A stretch of DNA of 64,000 bases from G963666705 sp963666705 (GTDB lineage Bacteria; Pseudomonadota; Alphaproteobacteria; CADEGL01), in contig CAXXKO010000026.1 in NCBI GenBank assembly GCA_963666705.2, positions 124,001-188,000 on the forward strand. The letters run 5' to 3'. Both the position numbers and the translations under genes were made by a program. Positions 1-11,600 of this stretch are shown in pieces. Below the pieces are notes generated by a model. That model did not search any database. It was not told the DNA's origin and saw nothing but the letters and a program-made list of their open reading frames with translations. Positions within the stretch are counted from its first letter, which is position 1, and each line of letters starts with the position of its first letter.

Positions 1-1392
1 GCGCCCGGCGCCAGCGACTATCACGGCACCGCCGTCGGCGGCCTGATCGCGGCGGAGAGGGACGGGACGGGCACGGTCGGCGTCGCCTACGACGCGACCA
101 TCACCGGCTTCCGCATCTTCGGCGGCACCGTGACCAACGCGGAGCTGGCGGACGCCTTCCTGAGCCATGTCGGCCTCGACGCCTCCAACAACAGCTGGGG
201 CTACGGCGGATACCTTTACGACGATTTCGATTCGCCGGCCTTCTCGGGCGTGGGCGCGGCCATCGATACGGCCGTCACCGCGGGCCGCGACGGCCTCGGC
301 AACGTCATCCTGTTCGCCGCCGGCAACAGCCGCCTCGAAGGGCAGGACGCCAACTACCACAGCTTCCAGAACGTGCGCGAGACGATCACCGTGGCGGCGA
401 TCGACGATACCGGCAAGATCAGCTACTACAGCACGCCCGGCGCGCCCATCCTCGTGGGCAGCCCGAGCAACGGCGGCGTCGCCGGCATCACCACCACGGA
501 CCGCACCGGCACGACCGGCTACGCGAGCGGCGACTACACCTCGACCTTCGGCGGCACCTCGGCCGCCACGCCGATCGCGACCGGCGTCGTCGCCCTCATG
601 CTCGAGGCCAACGCCGACCTCGGCTATCGCGACGTCCAGGAGATCCTGGCCTATTCGGCGCGCATGGTGGACCAGGGCGACCCCGGCTGGGCCTGGAACG
701 GGGCCGGCAACTGGAACGGCGGCGCCCTCCATACCAGCCACGATTTCGACTTCGGCCTCATCGACGCCCTCGCCGCCGTGCGCCTGGCCGAGACCTGGGA
801 CCAGCAGGGCACGCGGGCGAACGAATACTCGCTGAGCGCGAGCAGCTCTCCCAACACGTTCTTCACCGGCGCCATCACCGATTCGGTGACGCTCGATGCC
901 GGCATGAACGTCGATCAGGTCGAGGTCACGCTCGACATCGATCACGCGTGGATCGGCGACCTGATCATCAAGCTGACCTCGCCGGACGGTACCGAGAGCG
1001 TGCTCCTCGACCGGCCCGGGAAGGGCCCCAGCGGGTCCTACTGGGGCACGAGCCAGGACGACGTGAAGTTCACCTTCTCCAGCACCAATCATTGGGGCGA
1101 GATGGGGGAAGGCACCTGGACGCTCTCGATCGACGATGCCTACACGGCGGCGGACCACGGCACGCTCAACGCCTGGACGCTCAGCCTCTACGGTGACGCG
1201 GCAGGCGCCGACGACCTCTATGTCTATACCGACGAGTTCGCCGATTTCGCCGACCAGACCGGCGGGGCGGAAGCGGGCATTGCGACATCCGCCGATGGCG
1301 GTGGCGAGGTGGTGGCGAGCACGGCCGACATCGTCGCGGCGAGCGCGCCGGACAGGGAGTTCGGCGTCATCGAAGGCCAGGAGTACACGTAG
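1..1392 (+). CDS. Fragment 1 of the giant protein: S8 peptidase domain plus P/proprotein-convertase domain
   Basis: The frame is open from base 1, so the true start lies upstream. The catalytic histidine is in HGTAVGGLIAA (codon 22-24), and the catalytic serine is in GGTSAATP (Ser codon 559-561). The aspartate of the triad must be upstream of the window. After the protease comes a beta-rich region (about 840-1190) with DLIIKLTSPDGTES and GTWTLSIDDAY, typical of the P domain that follows kexin-like S8 proteases. The frame stops at TAG 1390-1392, immediately before GELIVKLKD. That motif is the usual start of a subtilase propeptide, so the stop interrupts a continuous protein rather than ending one. 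The GTG at 1405 falls inside this motif and is not a credible start. Confidence 0.8.
   Translation, partial: APGASDYHGTAVGGLIAAERDGTGTVGVAYDATITGFRIFGGTVTNAELADAFLSHVGLDASNNSWGYGGYLYDDFDSPAFSGVGAAIDTAVTAGRDGLGNVILFAAGNSRLEGQDANYHSFQNVRETITVAAIDDTGKISYYSTPGAPILVGSPSNGGVAGITTTDRTGTTGYASGDYTSTFGGTSAATPIATGVVALMLEANADLGYRDVQEILAYSARMVDQGDPGWAWNGAGNWNGGALHTSHDFDFGLIDALAAVRLAETWDQQGTRANEYSLSASSSPNTFFTGAITDSVTLDAGMNVDQVEVTLDIDHAWIGDLIIKLTSPDGTESVLLDRPGKGPSGSYWGTSQDDVKFTFSSTNHWGEMGEGTWTLSIDDAYTAADHGTLNAWTLSLYGDAAGADDLYVYTDEFADFADQTGGAEAGIATSADGGGEVVASTADIVAASAPDREFGVIEGQEYT
1390..1392 (+). other. In-frame TAG between first protease and second propeptide
   Basis: Reads E-Y-T-stop-G-E-L-I-V-K in one frame. 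The motif after the stop normally follows a residue such as Pro, Glu or Gln directly, so the TAG replaces a sense codon. Confidence 0.7.
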
Positions 1393-4300
1393 GGCGAGCT
1401 GATCGTGAAGCTCAAGGACGCCGTGCCATCCGCCATGACGGCGGAATTCGCGGCGGCCGCCGGCGCCGAGGTGCTCGGCTCCACCCAGGAGCTCGGCGTC
1501 CAGCTGTGGCAAATCGACGGCAGCGTCGAGGACGCGCTGACCACGTTCGCCGGATACGATTTCGTCGAGTACGTGGAGCCCAACTACACGCTCACGATCG
1601 ACGCGGTCCCGAACGATCCCTCCCTGGGCTCGCTCTGGGGCCTCAACAACACGGGCCAGACCGGCGGCACCGCCGACGCCGATATCGACGCGCCCGAAGC
1701 CTGGGACATCGAGACCGGCACCAACGTCGTCGTCGGCGTCATCGATACGGGCGTGGACTACAACCACCCGGACCTGGCCCAGAACATGTGGGTGAACGCG
1801 GGCGAGATCGCGAACAACGGCATCGACGACGACGGCAACGGCTACGTCGACGACTATCACGGCTACGATTTCGTCAATAACGACGGCGACCCCTGGGATG
1901 ACCATTATCACGGCACCCATGTCGCGGGCACGATCGCCGCCGACGGCGACAACGGCATCGGTGTCGCGGGCGTCACCTGGTCGTCCGAGATCATGGCGCT
2001 CAAGTTCCTGAGTTCGGGCGGGTGGGGCTCCCTCTTCAACGCCGTCCGGGCCGTCGAGTACGCGACCACCATGGGCGCGCAGGTCACCAACAACAGCTGG
2101 GGTGGCGGGGGCTATTACCAGTCCCTCTACGACGCCATCTCCGCCTCCGGGAGCGCCGGCTCCCTCTTCGTCGCGGCGGCCGGCAACAGCGCCTACGACA
2201 ACGACGCCAGCCCCTCCTATCCGGCCACCTACGATCTCGACAACATCATCTCGGTGGCCGCGACGGACCACAACGACAACCTCGCCTACTTCTCCCAGTG
2301 GGGCGCCACCACGGTCGATCTCGGCGCCCCCGGGGTCAGCGTCTACAGCACCATGCCGAACAACGGCTATGGCAGCCTGAGCGGCACCTCCATGGCGACG
2401 CCCCATGTGGCGGGCGCGGTCAGCCTCCTGTGGGCCAACGATCCGACCCTGACCGCCGCCGAGGTCAAGGACATGCTTCTCAACACGGTCGACCCCCTCG
2501 CCTCGCTCGCGGGCAAGACCGTCTCCGGCGGCCGCCTCAATGCCCACAAGACGCTACAAGCCAATCCAGGCGACCCGGGAGACCCCGGCGATCCGGGCGA
2601 CCCAGCCCCGCCCGATCCAGCCCCCGATCCCGATCCCACACCCACGCCCCGCCAAACCCTGAGTGACGACGGCGGCGTCGATACCATCAACGCCGCGGCA
2701 GTCACCACCGACACGGTCATCGACCTGACCCCGGGCGCCACCAGCACGGTGGCGGGCCAGACCCTGACGATCGCCGCCGGCACCACCATCGAGCATGTCT
2801 ATACGGGCGACGGCAACGACACGGTGACCGGCAACGACGCCGGCAACCGCCTCGACGGTGGCCGCGGCACGGACACCCTGGACGGCGGGGCCGGCAACGA
2901 CACGCTGGTCGGCGGGACGGGCGACGACGTGCTTGGCGGCGGGGTGGGGGACGACACCTTCACCGTCCGATTGGGCGACGGCGCCGACCGGATCACCGAC
3001 GCGGCGACGGCTGGCGGTGGCACCGACACCGTGCGCTTCGAGGCCCGGGCCGGCGAGGGGACACCCAACGTGGCGTTCGAGGCCGTGGGCGACGATTTCC
3101 AGGTAACCCTGACGGCAGCCGGCGGCGGAGCCACCTCCCGGTTCACGATCGCCGACATGTCGACTCAGCGGGTCGAGTATCTCGACATCACCGACGCGAA
3201 CGGTGGCCTTCAGCACCAATATGACCTGGCGCAAGAGTTCAACAACTTGTCCAATGCCACGCCGACCGCCAACGACGACTCCGTCGCCACTGTCGAGGAC
3301 GCGGGCGTCATCGTCGATGCGGCCGCCAACGACACCGATCCCGACGGCGACACCTTGAGCGTGAGTGCCGTGACAAATGGCGCGCATGGCACCGTCACGG
3401 TCAATGCCGACGGCACCGCGACCTACGCGCCGGGCATCGATTACAGCGGCACGGATAGCTTCACCTACACCGTGACCGACGGCCGCGGCGGCAGCGATAC
3501 GGCAACGGTCTCAGTGACGGTAAACGCGGTGGCGGATACGCCGAGCCTCACGGTACAGGACGCGGGCGGCAACCTGGGCCAGCCGATCGCACTCGACATC
3601 GTTGCCGCTCTTACCGACCTGGACGGCTCGGAAAGCCTGTCGATCACCATCTCCGGGGCTCCGGCGGGGGCATCCCTCTCGGCTGGAACGGATCAGGGTA
3701 ACGGCAGCTGGGTCCTGACGACCGCCGAGCTCACCGGCCTCACGATCGCGCCGCCCGCGGGGGATGCCTCGGACTTCACCCTGACGGTAACGGCGACCGC
3801 GACAGAGGGCTCGAACGGGGACACGGCCACTGCGTCCGCCACGATCGCCGTCGACGTGAATTCCGTGCCCGTGGCGTCCGATGACGTGGCAACCCTGCTT
3901 GAGGATACGCCCACGAACATTGTCGTGCTGGCGAACGACACCGATCCGGATGGCGACACGCTGAGCGTGAGTGCCGCGGCGAACGGCGCCCACGGAACGG
4001 TCGCGACGGGCGGCGATACGGTCACCTACACGCCCGGTGCCAATTTCAGCGGCACCGACAGTTTTACCTACACCGTGACCGACCCGACCGGCGCGACGGC
4101 GACGGCGACGGTGACGATCGATGCCGTCGCGGATGCGCCGACGCTGACGGTGAGCGATGCCGTGGGCCTCACCGGCATTCCAATCCCACTGTCGGTCGCG
4201 GCGGCGCTTGGCGATCTCGATGGCTCGGAGACCCTGTCGATCGCCGTCTCCGGCGTCCCGGTGGGGGCCACCCTTTCCGCCGGGACCGATAATGGCGGTG

Positions 4301-6393
4301 GTGTATGGACGCTGACGGCGGCCGAGGCCGTTGGTCTGACGATAACACCGCCGCCCGGCGGCACCGCCGATATCCCGCTCACCGTCACCGCCACCGCGAC
4401 CGAGGGGGCGAACGGCGATACGGCCTCGACATCCCATGCCTTGACCGTGGATGTGAACGCGACGCCCATCGCCTCTGGCGACACGGTGGCCATGGCCGAG
4501 GACGCGCAGCTCACCATCGACATACTGGCGAACGATACCGACCCGGACGGCGACGGCCTTGTCGCGGGTGCCACGAGCAATGCCGCGCACGGCACCGTCG
4601 TCAACCTGCTGAGCGCGGTCGCATACGCGCCGGACCCGGGCTACAGCGGCACCGACAGCTTCACCTATACGATACTCGACGGCCGTGGTGGCTCGGCCAC
4701 CGCTACTGTCCAGGTGACGGTCGATGCCGTCGCCGATACGCCGAGCCTCTCGGTGCAGGACGCCGCCGGCGACGCGGATCAGCCGATCGCGCTGTCCATC
4801 GCGGCCGCGCTCGCCGATCTCGACGGCTCGGAGAGCCTGTCGATCACCGTCTCCGGCGTCCCGGCGGGTGCGGTGCTCTCGGCCGGCACGGACAATGGGG
4901 GTGGCATCTGGACGCTGACGGCCGCCGAGACGAGTGCTCTCACGATCACCCCACCCCCCGGCAGCGGCGACGATTTCACCCTGACGGTTACAGCCGCCGC
5001 GACGGAAGCCTCGAACGGCGCCACCGCGTCCGCCGCCGACACCATTTTCGTGGATGTGAATGTCGCGCCCGTCGCCAATGCCGATGCCGGTCTGATGGGG
5101 ACCGGCGTGCAGTGGATTCTCGGCGCGCACGAGCTGCTCGCCAACGACTACGACTTCGATGGTGACTTCCTGACCATTCAGTCGGTCAGCAACGTCGTCG
5201 GCAGCACGCTCTACCTCTATGCCGACGGCGACATGGGCTTGACCGTCGCTGACGGCTTCGAGGGGATCACGTCTTTCGATTACACGATTTCCGACGGCAA
5301 GGGTGGCACTGCCACGGCGACGGCCCAGATACTGGCGATCAATCCCGTGGGCCTGGTGGCGGGCGGCACCTGGTCGGACGAGCTGAAAGGCGGTGCCGAG
5401 CACGACGTCCTGTACGGCTTCGGCGGCGACGACATGATGTGGGGCGGGGGCGGCGACGACCGCTACGTCTACCTCCGCGGCGACGGCGCCGACGTGATCT
5501 GGGACGAGCATACCGAGACGACGAATACGTCGGTCTGGGTGAGGTCGGGCTATTGGAGCTCGGGCCGCAACACGCAACATTGGATCGATACCAGCCATTG
5601 GGAGACGACCACGACGGTCGTCGAGGCCGATGCCGGCGACGATGTTCTCGAGTTCGGCGCCGGCTTATCCTTCGGCGATGTCGCGTTGCGCCTCACGGGC
5701 TCGGACCTCGTGGCCGGGATCAAGGACCCGGGCGGTCCCGACGCGGCGTTCGACGGCTTCGCCTCCCACGTCACCATCACCAACTGGGCGGACACCAAGG
5801 ACAGGGTCGAGCACCTGCGCTTCGCCGATGGGATGGAGATCGACATCTCGGCCCTCGCTTCGACGCTCGAGGCCTTGGGCAATACGGTCGGCGTCGGCCT
5901 GACCGGCGGTGGCGGAATGGACTGGATCGCCGGCGGCTCCGGGGGCGACCTGCTCTCGGGCGGCGGCGGCGCGGACATTCTCACGGCCGGCACCGGCGAC
6001 GACACGATAATTGGTGGGGCCGGCGACGACCAAATCCAAGGTGGAGCCGGCAACGACATCGCCCCCTATTCGGGCACCTTCGCCGATTATACGGTGACCC
6101 TGGGCGCGGCCGCGGCGACCGTGTCGGGTGCGGAGGGCACCGACATCCTCACGGGCGTCGAGCGACTGGTTTTCGATGACATCTCGATCTTCGCCGACGG
6201 CACCAACAACCGGGCGATCACCGCCGCCGACACCGCGACGACGACCGAGGACACACCCCTGACCATCACGGCATCCGCCCTGCTGTCCAACGACCTGGAC
6301 GTGGATGGCGACGCGCTGACCATCTCGGCCGTGGGCGGCGGCGTGGGCGGCACGGCCAGCATCGGCGCGGGCGGCGACGTTATCTTCACGCCG
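1393..6393 (+). CDS. Fragment 2 of the giant protein: propeptide, second S8 peptidase, RTX and tandem-95 repeats
   Basis: A propeptide-like region (1393-1605, GELIVKLKD to EYVEPNYTL) precedes a complete S8 catalytic domain. The Asp is in VIDTGVDYNHPDL (1744-1746), the His in HGTHVAGT (1909-1911) and the Ser in GTSMATPHVAG (2389-2391), so the triad is intact. A GDPGDPGDP linker (about 2565-2650) leads to RTX nonapeptides (about 2800-2960, GGAGNDTLVGGTGDD). Two alternating repeat types follow. One is ANDTDPDGDTLSVSA (tandem-95/cadherin-like). The other is DLDGSESLSITISGAP, which recurs three times with a different consensus. An RTX plus calcium-binding-related module covers about 5340-6200. The frame runs directly into the IS1595 left end at 6394, the V-I-F-T-P codons being the last native ones. 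Confidence 0.85.
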
Positions 6394-7067
6394 CGTCCCT
6401 ATCCGGTTAAGGCAGGTCGTGCGCCCTGGGGTTGCAAGCCGTGGATCAACTGGCGGTATGTGATGGTTGGCCGGGCCATGGCGCGGCTCAGGACGAAGTC
6501 GCCGAGGTCGTCGATCCGCCGGCGGCGGTTGAAGCGATAGGCCCATTCCCGGCCATAGCGCGGCAAGTGCTTGGCGCTGACGCCATGGTAAGTGCCGTTG
6601 AGCCAGGTCTTGAGGTTGCTGAACAGGACGTGGATGATCGGCATCTGCGTCTCGGCGTTCTTGCCTTGGCCTTGGACGGTGGGCTGGTGCCGGTAGACGG
6701 CGCCGAGCCCGGCATAGCCCTTGAAATCGTCGGTCAGCAGGCGCGCGCCCGGCGTCACGGCGGCCCGCACGAAGCCGCCGAGCTGCTCGGCATTGGCCCG
6801 GGGCAGGATGGCAAGCCGCGCCCGGCCGGCGACGAAGCCGCTGCCCTCGACCCCCTTGCCCGGCGCCACCGCCACCTTCTCCACCGCCAGCACGAGCAGG
6901 CTCTTGTTGGCATTGGCCATCCCGCGGCCCCGGCTCTCGGGCTTGCCGCGCCCGCCGTAGTAGCTCTCATCGACCTCGACCATGCCGTCCAGCAACGCCT
7001 CCGGCCGCTCCGCCAAGCCATGGCGCAGCTTGTGAGCCATCAGCCATGCGGTCTCATACCAGTGAGC

Positions 7068-8134
7068 CTATGAAATCACCTTCATGATCCATGGATAGGC
7101 GCAGAGGGTTCGCATACGATCCGGTTCTGCGATGAGGTCGATCCATGCTTGGCAACAGGCGTCGATGATGGCCTCGGTGTCGTCGAGGACGCGGAGCGAT
7201 AGGAAGCGTTCGCGTAGGTAGAGCCAAACCCGCTCGACGGGGTTGAGTTCGGGACTGTAAGGCGGCAACAGCGCCAAGGTGACGTTGTCGGGGACGGTGA
7301 GGGCGCGCTCGTCGTGCCAACCGGCGCCGTCGCACATCATGACGGCGTGCGCATCCTGGTCCAGGGTATCGGCGAAGTGTGCGAGAAACAGGTCCATGAC
7401 CTTGGCGTTGACGCTCGGCATCACCAGGGTGACGTCGTCGCCGGTGTCCGGGCGCACGGCGGAGAAGATGTAGGCCCACTGGTAGCCGATTTGACGCGTC
7501 CCGGGGGCACGCTCGCCCCTGCGCCACCACCGGTGACACACCCGGCCCTTGTTGCCGACGCGCGCTTCATCCTGAAACCACAGCTGTAGGCGCTTGTCGG
7601 GATGCGCCGCGGCGGTCGCCTTCAGGATGTCGCGAAGCCCCCTTTTTTGAAGCGCTCCTGCGCTTCGGCGTCCCTTCGCGGGTGGCTCGGGCGCGCCTTC
7701 TGGCGGGAAAATCCCATCCGCCGTAGAATCCGGGTCATGCTCGAGGGGTGGTAGGTCTTGGCGAAGCGCTCCTCCAGCCAGCGGCACAGATCGGCCCGGG
7801 TCCAGGCGCAAACCCCGTCGCGCTCAGGCTCCGGCCCGGCGATGATGACCGCCGCCAGCGCCGCTTCCTCGTCTGCCGTCAGCCGCCGCGGCGAGTAGCC
7901 CTTTGGACGGTCGTGAAGCCCCTCCAATCCCTTTGCATTGTAACGAACAACCGCGTCGCGAAGCGTTTGGCGATCCATCCCCGCAAGCCGCGCGGCATCA
8001 GCCCAGGGCATCTCCTCCAAAGCATTCGCGATCCCATAGGCCCGCGCCGCCGCTCGACCGTACGATTCCACGCGAGCCCAGCGCCGAAGCTCCAAAGGCG
8101 TCAAATCATCCCGTATCTTGAGTGCTGATCCCAT
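7068..8134 (-). CDS. IS630-family transposase, two overlapping frames joined by -1 frameshifting
   Basis: The first frame (8134 down to 7622) carries the helix-turn-helix part (ADAARLAGMDRQTLRDAV, RRMGFSRQKARPSH). The second frame (ending at 7068) carries the DDE catalytic part, with LWFQDEARVGNKGR, MMCDGAGWH and LLPPYSPELNPVERVW. The frames meet at a run of six A on the coding strand (7643-7648, C-AAA-AAA-G), where a -1 slip joins FKK to KRGLRDILK. This is a known way for IS630-type elements to express the fused transposase, so the element may still be active. A real one-base mutation would look the same. The alternative upstream GTG is at 8146; ATG 8134 was preferred. Confidence 0.85.
7643..7648 (-). 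promoter_or_regulatory. Putative -1 programmed ribosomal frameshift slippery run in IS630 transposase
   Basis: Six A in a row on the coding strand (six T at 7643-7648 on the plus strand), in the overlap of the two transposase frames. A -1 slip here yields one continuous product of about 355 residues. Confidence 0.6.
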
Positions 8135-8654
8135 GACATCCCCCACATCTGGTGGGAGACCATAGAATCACAATCCGCCATCATCCGCCATCAATGAATA
8201 TCCCGAGAGTCAATTCAGGCGCTCACTGGTATCATAGCGAAGCCCCAGCTCGCGCGCCAGGAACAGGGCCGAGACCCCGCGCTTGTCCCGCCCCATCAAC
8301 CACGCCGCCAGGAACCATTTGGGCAACGGTGTGCGGGTGCGGTGGAAGATGGTTCCCGCCGTCACCGACTCTTGACGACCGCAAGCCGCGCATTCGAAGA
8401 CGCGCGCCCGCGCCTTGTGCCGATAGCCCCGCCGGTGCCCGCAGCGGGCGCACGCAAACCCAGACGGCCAGCGTCGATCCGCCAAGGCCAGGATGCACGA
8501 TTCCTCGTCTCGGTAGCGCTCTTGGAACGTCAACAAGCCGCTCATGCCCTGTCTCCCGACCAATCCTCAGAGGCGGGAACAGTACACCCTTAGAGCGAAC
8601 ATATAAAGAACACTCGGTCGCTACCTGCATTAACCGGATAGGGACGTCACGCCG

Positions 8655-11600
8655 ACCGCCGACTGGAGCGGCACCGCCAGCTTCACCTACACGGCCGACG
8701 ATGGCCAGGGGGGCACCGCGACGGCGACGGTGACGGTGGCGGTGACGCCCGTCAACGACGCGCCCACGACCGTTGCCGACAGCGTATCGCCGGCCGAGGA
8801 CACGCCTGTCACCATCCTGGCCGCGTCCCTCCTCACCAACGATTCCGACCCCGATGGCGATACCCTGTCCGTAACTTCCATTCAAGGTGCGACGAACGGC
8901 ACGGTGGCCCTCGACGGCAACGGCAATGTCGTCTTCACGCCAACGGCTAATTTCAACGGTGCCGCCAGCTTCCAGTACACGGCCAGCGACGGCAACGGCG
9001 GCACCGCGACGGCGACGGTCGCTGTCGCCGTCTCGGCCGTCAACGACGCGCCGGTGACCGCCGCCGATACGGCATCGACGACCGAGGACACGCCGGTCAC
9101 CATCCTGGCTGCCGCCCTCCTCGCCAACGATACGGACGCCGACGGCGACGGCCTCACGCTGGCGGCCGTGGGCGGCGTCGTGGGCGGCACGGTGGCGCTC
9201 GATGGTAACGGCGATGTCGTCTTCACCCCCGGCGCCGATTTCACCGGCGACGCCAGCTTCACCTACACGGCTTCGGACGGGACCGACAGCTCGACCGGCA
9301 CGGCGACGGTGAGCGTCTCGCCGGTGAACGACGCCCCCGTGGCGGCGGCCGATGCGGTGGCGGCCGTCGAGGATACGGCCGTGACGATCCTGGCCGCGAC
9401 CCTCCTCGCCAACGATTCGGACGTGGACGGCGACACCCCGGCGATCGCCTCCGTCGGCAACGCCGCGGGCGGGACCGTGGCCCTCGACGGCGACGGCAAC
9501 GTCCAGTTCACGCCGACGGCGAACTTCAGCGGCGCCGCGTCCTTCGACTATACGATCGATGACGGCAACGGCGGTACCGCGATGGCGACCGCCGTCGTGA
9601 CCGTGGCGGCTGTCAACGACGCGCCGACGACCGGCGCCGATACGGCTTCGACGGCCGAGGACACGCCGGTCACCATCCTGGCCACGGCGCTCCTCGCCAA
9701 CGATTCTGACGTCGAAGGCGACGCCCTGTCGCTCACGGCGGTCGAGGGTGCCGTGGGCGGCACGGTCGCCCTCGATGGGAACGGCGATGTCGTCTTCACC
9801 CCCACGGCCGACTTCACCGGCAACGCCAGCTTCACCTATACGGCCTCGGACGGTACGGACAGCGCGACTGGCACGGCCACGGTCTCCGTCTCGCCGGTCA
9901 ACGACGCCCCCGTGGCGGCGGCCGATACGGCGGCAGCCGTCGAGGGCATTGCCACCACCTTCCTCGCATCCGACCTCCTCGCCAATGATGCGGATGTGGA
10001 TGGCGACGCCCTGACCCTGACCGCCGTCGGCAACGCGGTGGGCGGCACGGTCTCACTCGATGGCGCCGGCAACGTCCTCTACACAGCGGCGGTGGACTTC
10101 AGCGGCCCCTTCACCTTCGACTACACGGCCAGCGACGGGGACGGAGCGACCTCGACGGCCACGGTGACGGTCGCGGTGACGGCCTACAACGACCCGCCCA
10201 AGGCGTCCGACGATACGGCGGCGACGGCCGAGGACACTCCCATCACCATCCTGGCCGCGAGCCTCGTGGCCAACGACAGCGACGTGGAAGGCGACCCCTT
10301 GGGGGTGAGCGCGGTCCAAGGTGCGGTGAACGGCACCGTGGCCCTCGACGGGAATGGTAACGTCGTGTTCACGCCGACCGCCGATTTCAGTGGGACGGCC
10401 AGCTTCGACTATACCCTCGACGACGGCAACGCCGGCACCGACACCGGCACCGTCACGATCACCGTCTCCGCCGTCAACGACGCGCCGTCGCCCGGCCCCG
10501 ACACGGCGCCAACGGATGAGGATACGCCCGTCACCATTCTGGCCGCGAGCCTTCTCGCCAACGATACGGACGCCGAGGGCGACGCGGTGACACTAGCGGC
10601 CGTGGGCGGCGCCACCGGCGGCACGGTCGCCCTCGACGGCAATGGCGATATCGTGTTTACGCCCAGCGCGGGCTTCAACGGCGCGGCGGGTTTCACTTAC
10701 ACGGCCACGGACGGTGCCGACGGCGCGACGGGCGCGGTCACGGTAAATGTCGCCGCGGTCAACGACGCGCCAGTGGCCACCGGCGATGCCATATCAGCGA
10801 GCGAGGATACGCCCGTCACCATCCTCGCGACGGGTTTGCTCGCGAACGATACGGACCTGGACGGCGACGCGCTGACCATCACCTCGGTCGGTAATGCGTC
10901 CGGCGGCACGGCGGCCATCGACGGTAACGGCAACGTCCTGTTTACGCCGACGGCGGACTTCAACGGTACCGCGAGCTTCGACTACACCGCGAGCGACGGC
11001 CAGGGCGGCGCCTCGACGGCGAAAGTCACCGTGAGTGTCGCGGCGGCGAACGATGCCCCGATGACCGCGGCCGACACGGTCTCCACCGACGAGGACACGC
11101 CCGTCACGGTTTCGATCGCGGACCTGCTTGGAAACGATAGCGACGTGGACGGCGACGCGCTCGGCATTACCGCCGTCGGCAACGCGGTCGGTGGCACGGT
11201 CTCCCTCGGCGGCGGCGGTGTGACCTTTACACCGACGGCGAACTTCAACGGGACCGGGCGCTTCGACTACACCGCCTCGGACGGCGCGGCGAGCGTCACC
11301 CAGCAGGTGACGGTGACGGTGGCGGCCGTCAACGATGCGCCCGTGGCGGACGCGGGCTCCATCGCGACCGATCTCGGCATCTCCGTCAGTGGCGCCCTGT
11401 CGGCGAGCGACATTGACGGCGATGCGCTGAGCTTCAGCCTCGCTTCCGGGCCGGCCAACGGCACCGCGACGGTCGCGGCGGACGGGGCCTACACCTATAC
11501 GCCCGCGGCCGGGTACTTTGGCGACGACAGCTTCACATTCTCGGTCAGCGACGGGGCCGAGGCTTCGACGGCCGTCATGACGGTCTCGGTCAACCCGGCG

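Larger units (their letters stand above)
7059..8231. mobile_element. IS630-family insertion sequence nested in IS1595 copy A
   Basis: The ends are short inverted repeats: CCAGTGAGC at 7059, and its complement GCTCACTGG ending at 8229 followed by TA. IS630 and Tc1/mariner elements duplicate a TA. Here the flanks share the longer direct repeat TCATA (7054-7058 and 8232-8236), and copy B contains this site only once. The element was therefore inserted after copy A arrived. Whether the TA belongs to the element or to the target cannot be settled from one copy, so the boundaries are uncertain by about 2 bp. Confidence 0.85.
6399..8545 (-). pseudogene. IS1595-family transposase, copy A, split by IS630 insertion
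   Basis: The N-terminal part is on 8232-8545 (MSGLLTFQERYRDEESC, zinc-ribbon CARCGHRRGY and CAACGRQES). The C-terminal part is on 6399-7053 (VDESYYGGRGK, TDDFKGYAGLG, and the NGTYHGVSAKHLPRY region). Both match copy B closely. The reading frame is broken between RELGLRY and the AHKLRHGL region by the IS630 element at 7059-8231. A few residues at the C-terminal end also differ from copy B (PQGARPALTG versus PNDALPALTG). This copy cannot make a full transposase, but it could be mobilised by copy B because both ends are preserved. Confidence 0.9.
6394..8646. mobile_element. IS1595-family insertion sequence, copy A (carries a nested IS630-family element)
   Basis: Terminal inverted repeats start CGTCCCTATCCGGTTA at 6394 and end with the complement at 8646. 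The 8-bp direct repeat TCACGCCG lies on both sides (6386-6393 and 8647-8654), an 8-bp duplication as known for IS1595-type elements. Its transposase is on the minus strand, opposite to copy B. The length of 2253 bp equals copy B (1075 bp) plus 1178 bp of nested IS630 material. Removing the element plus one duplication restores the reading frame of the giant gene. Confidence 0.93.

Noticed and set aside
3511..5598. 695-residue minus-strand open frame inside the giant gene
   Set aside because: Low-complexity Arg/Gly/Val-rich shadow of the repeat array, with no domain and no start context.
1405..6540. Separate gene starting at GTG 1405
   Set aside because: The GTG lies inside the GELIVKLK motif, which begins upstream of it, and the frame is continuous with 1-1389.
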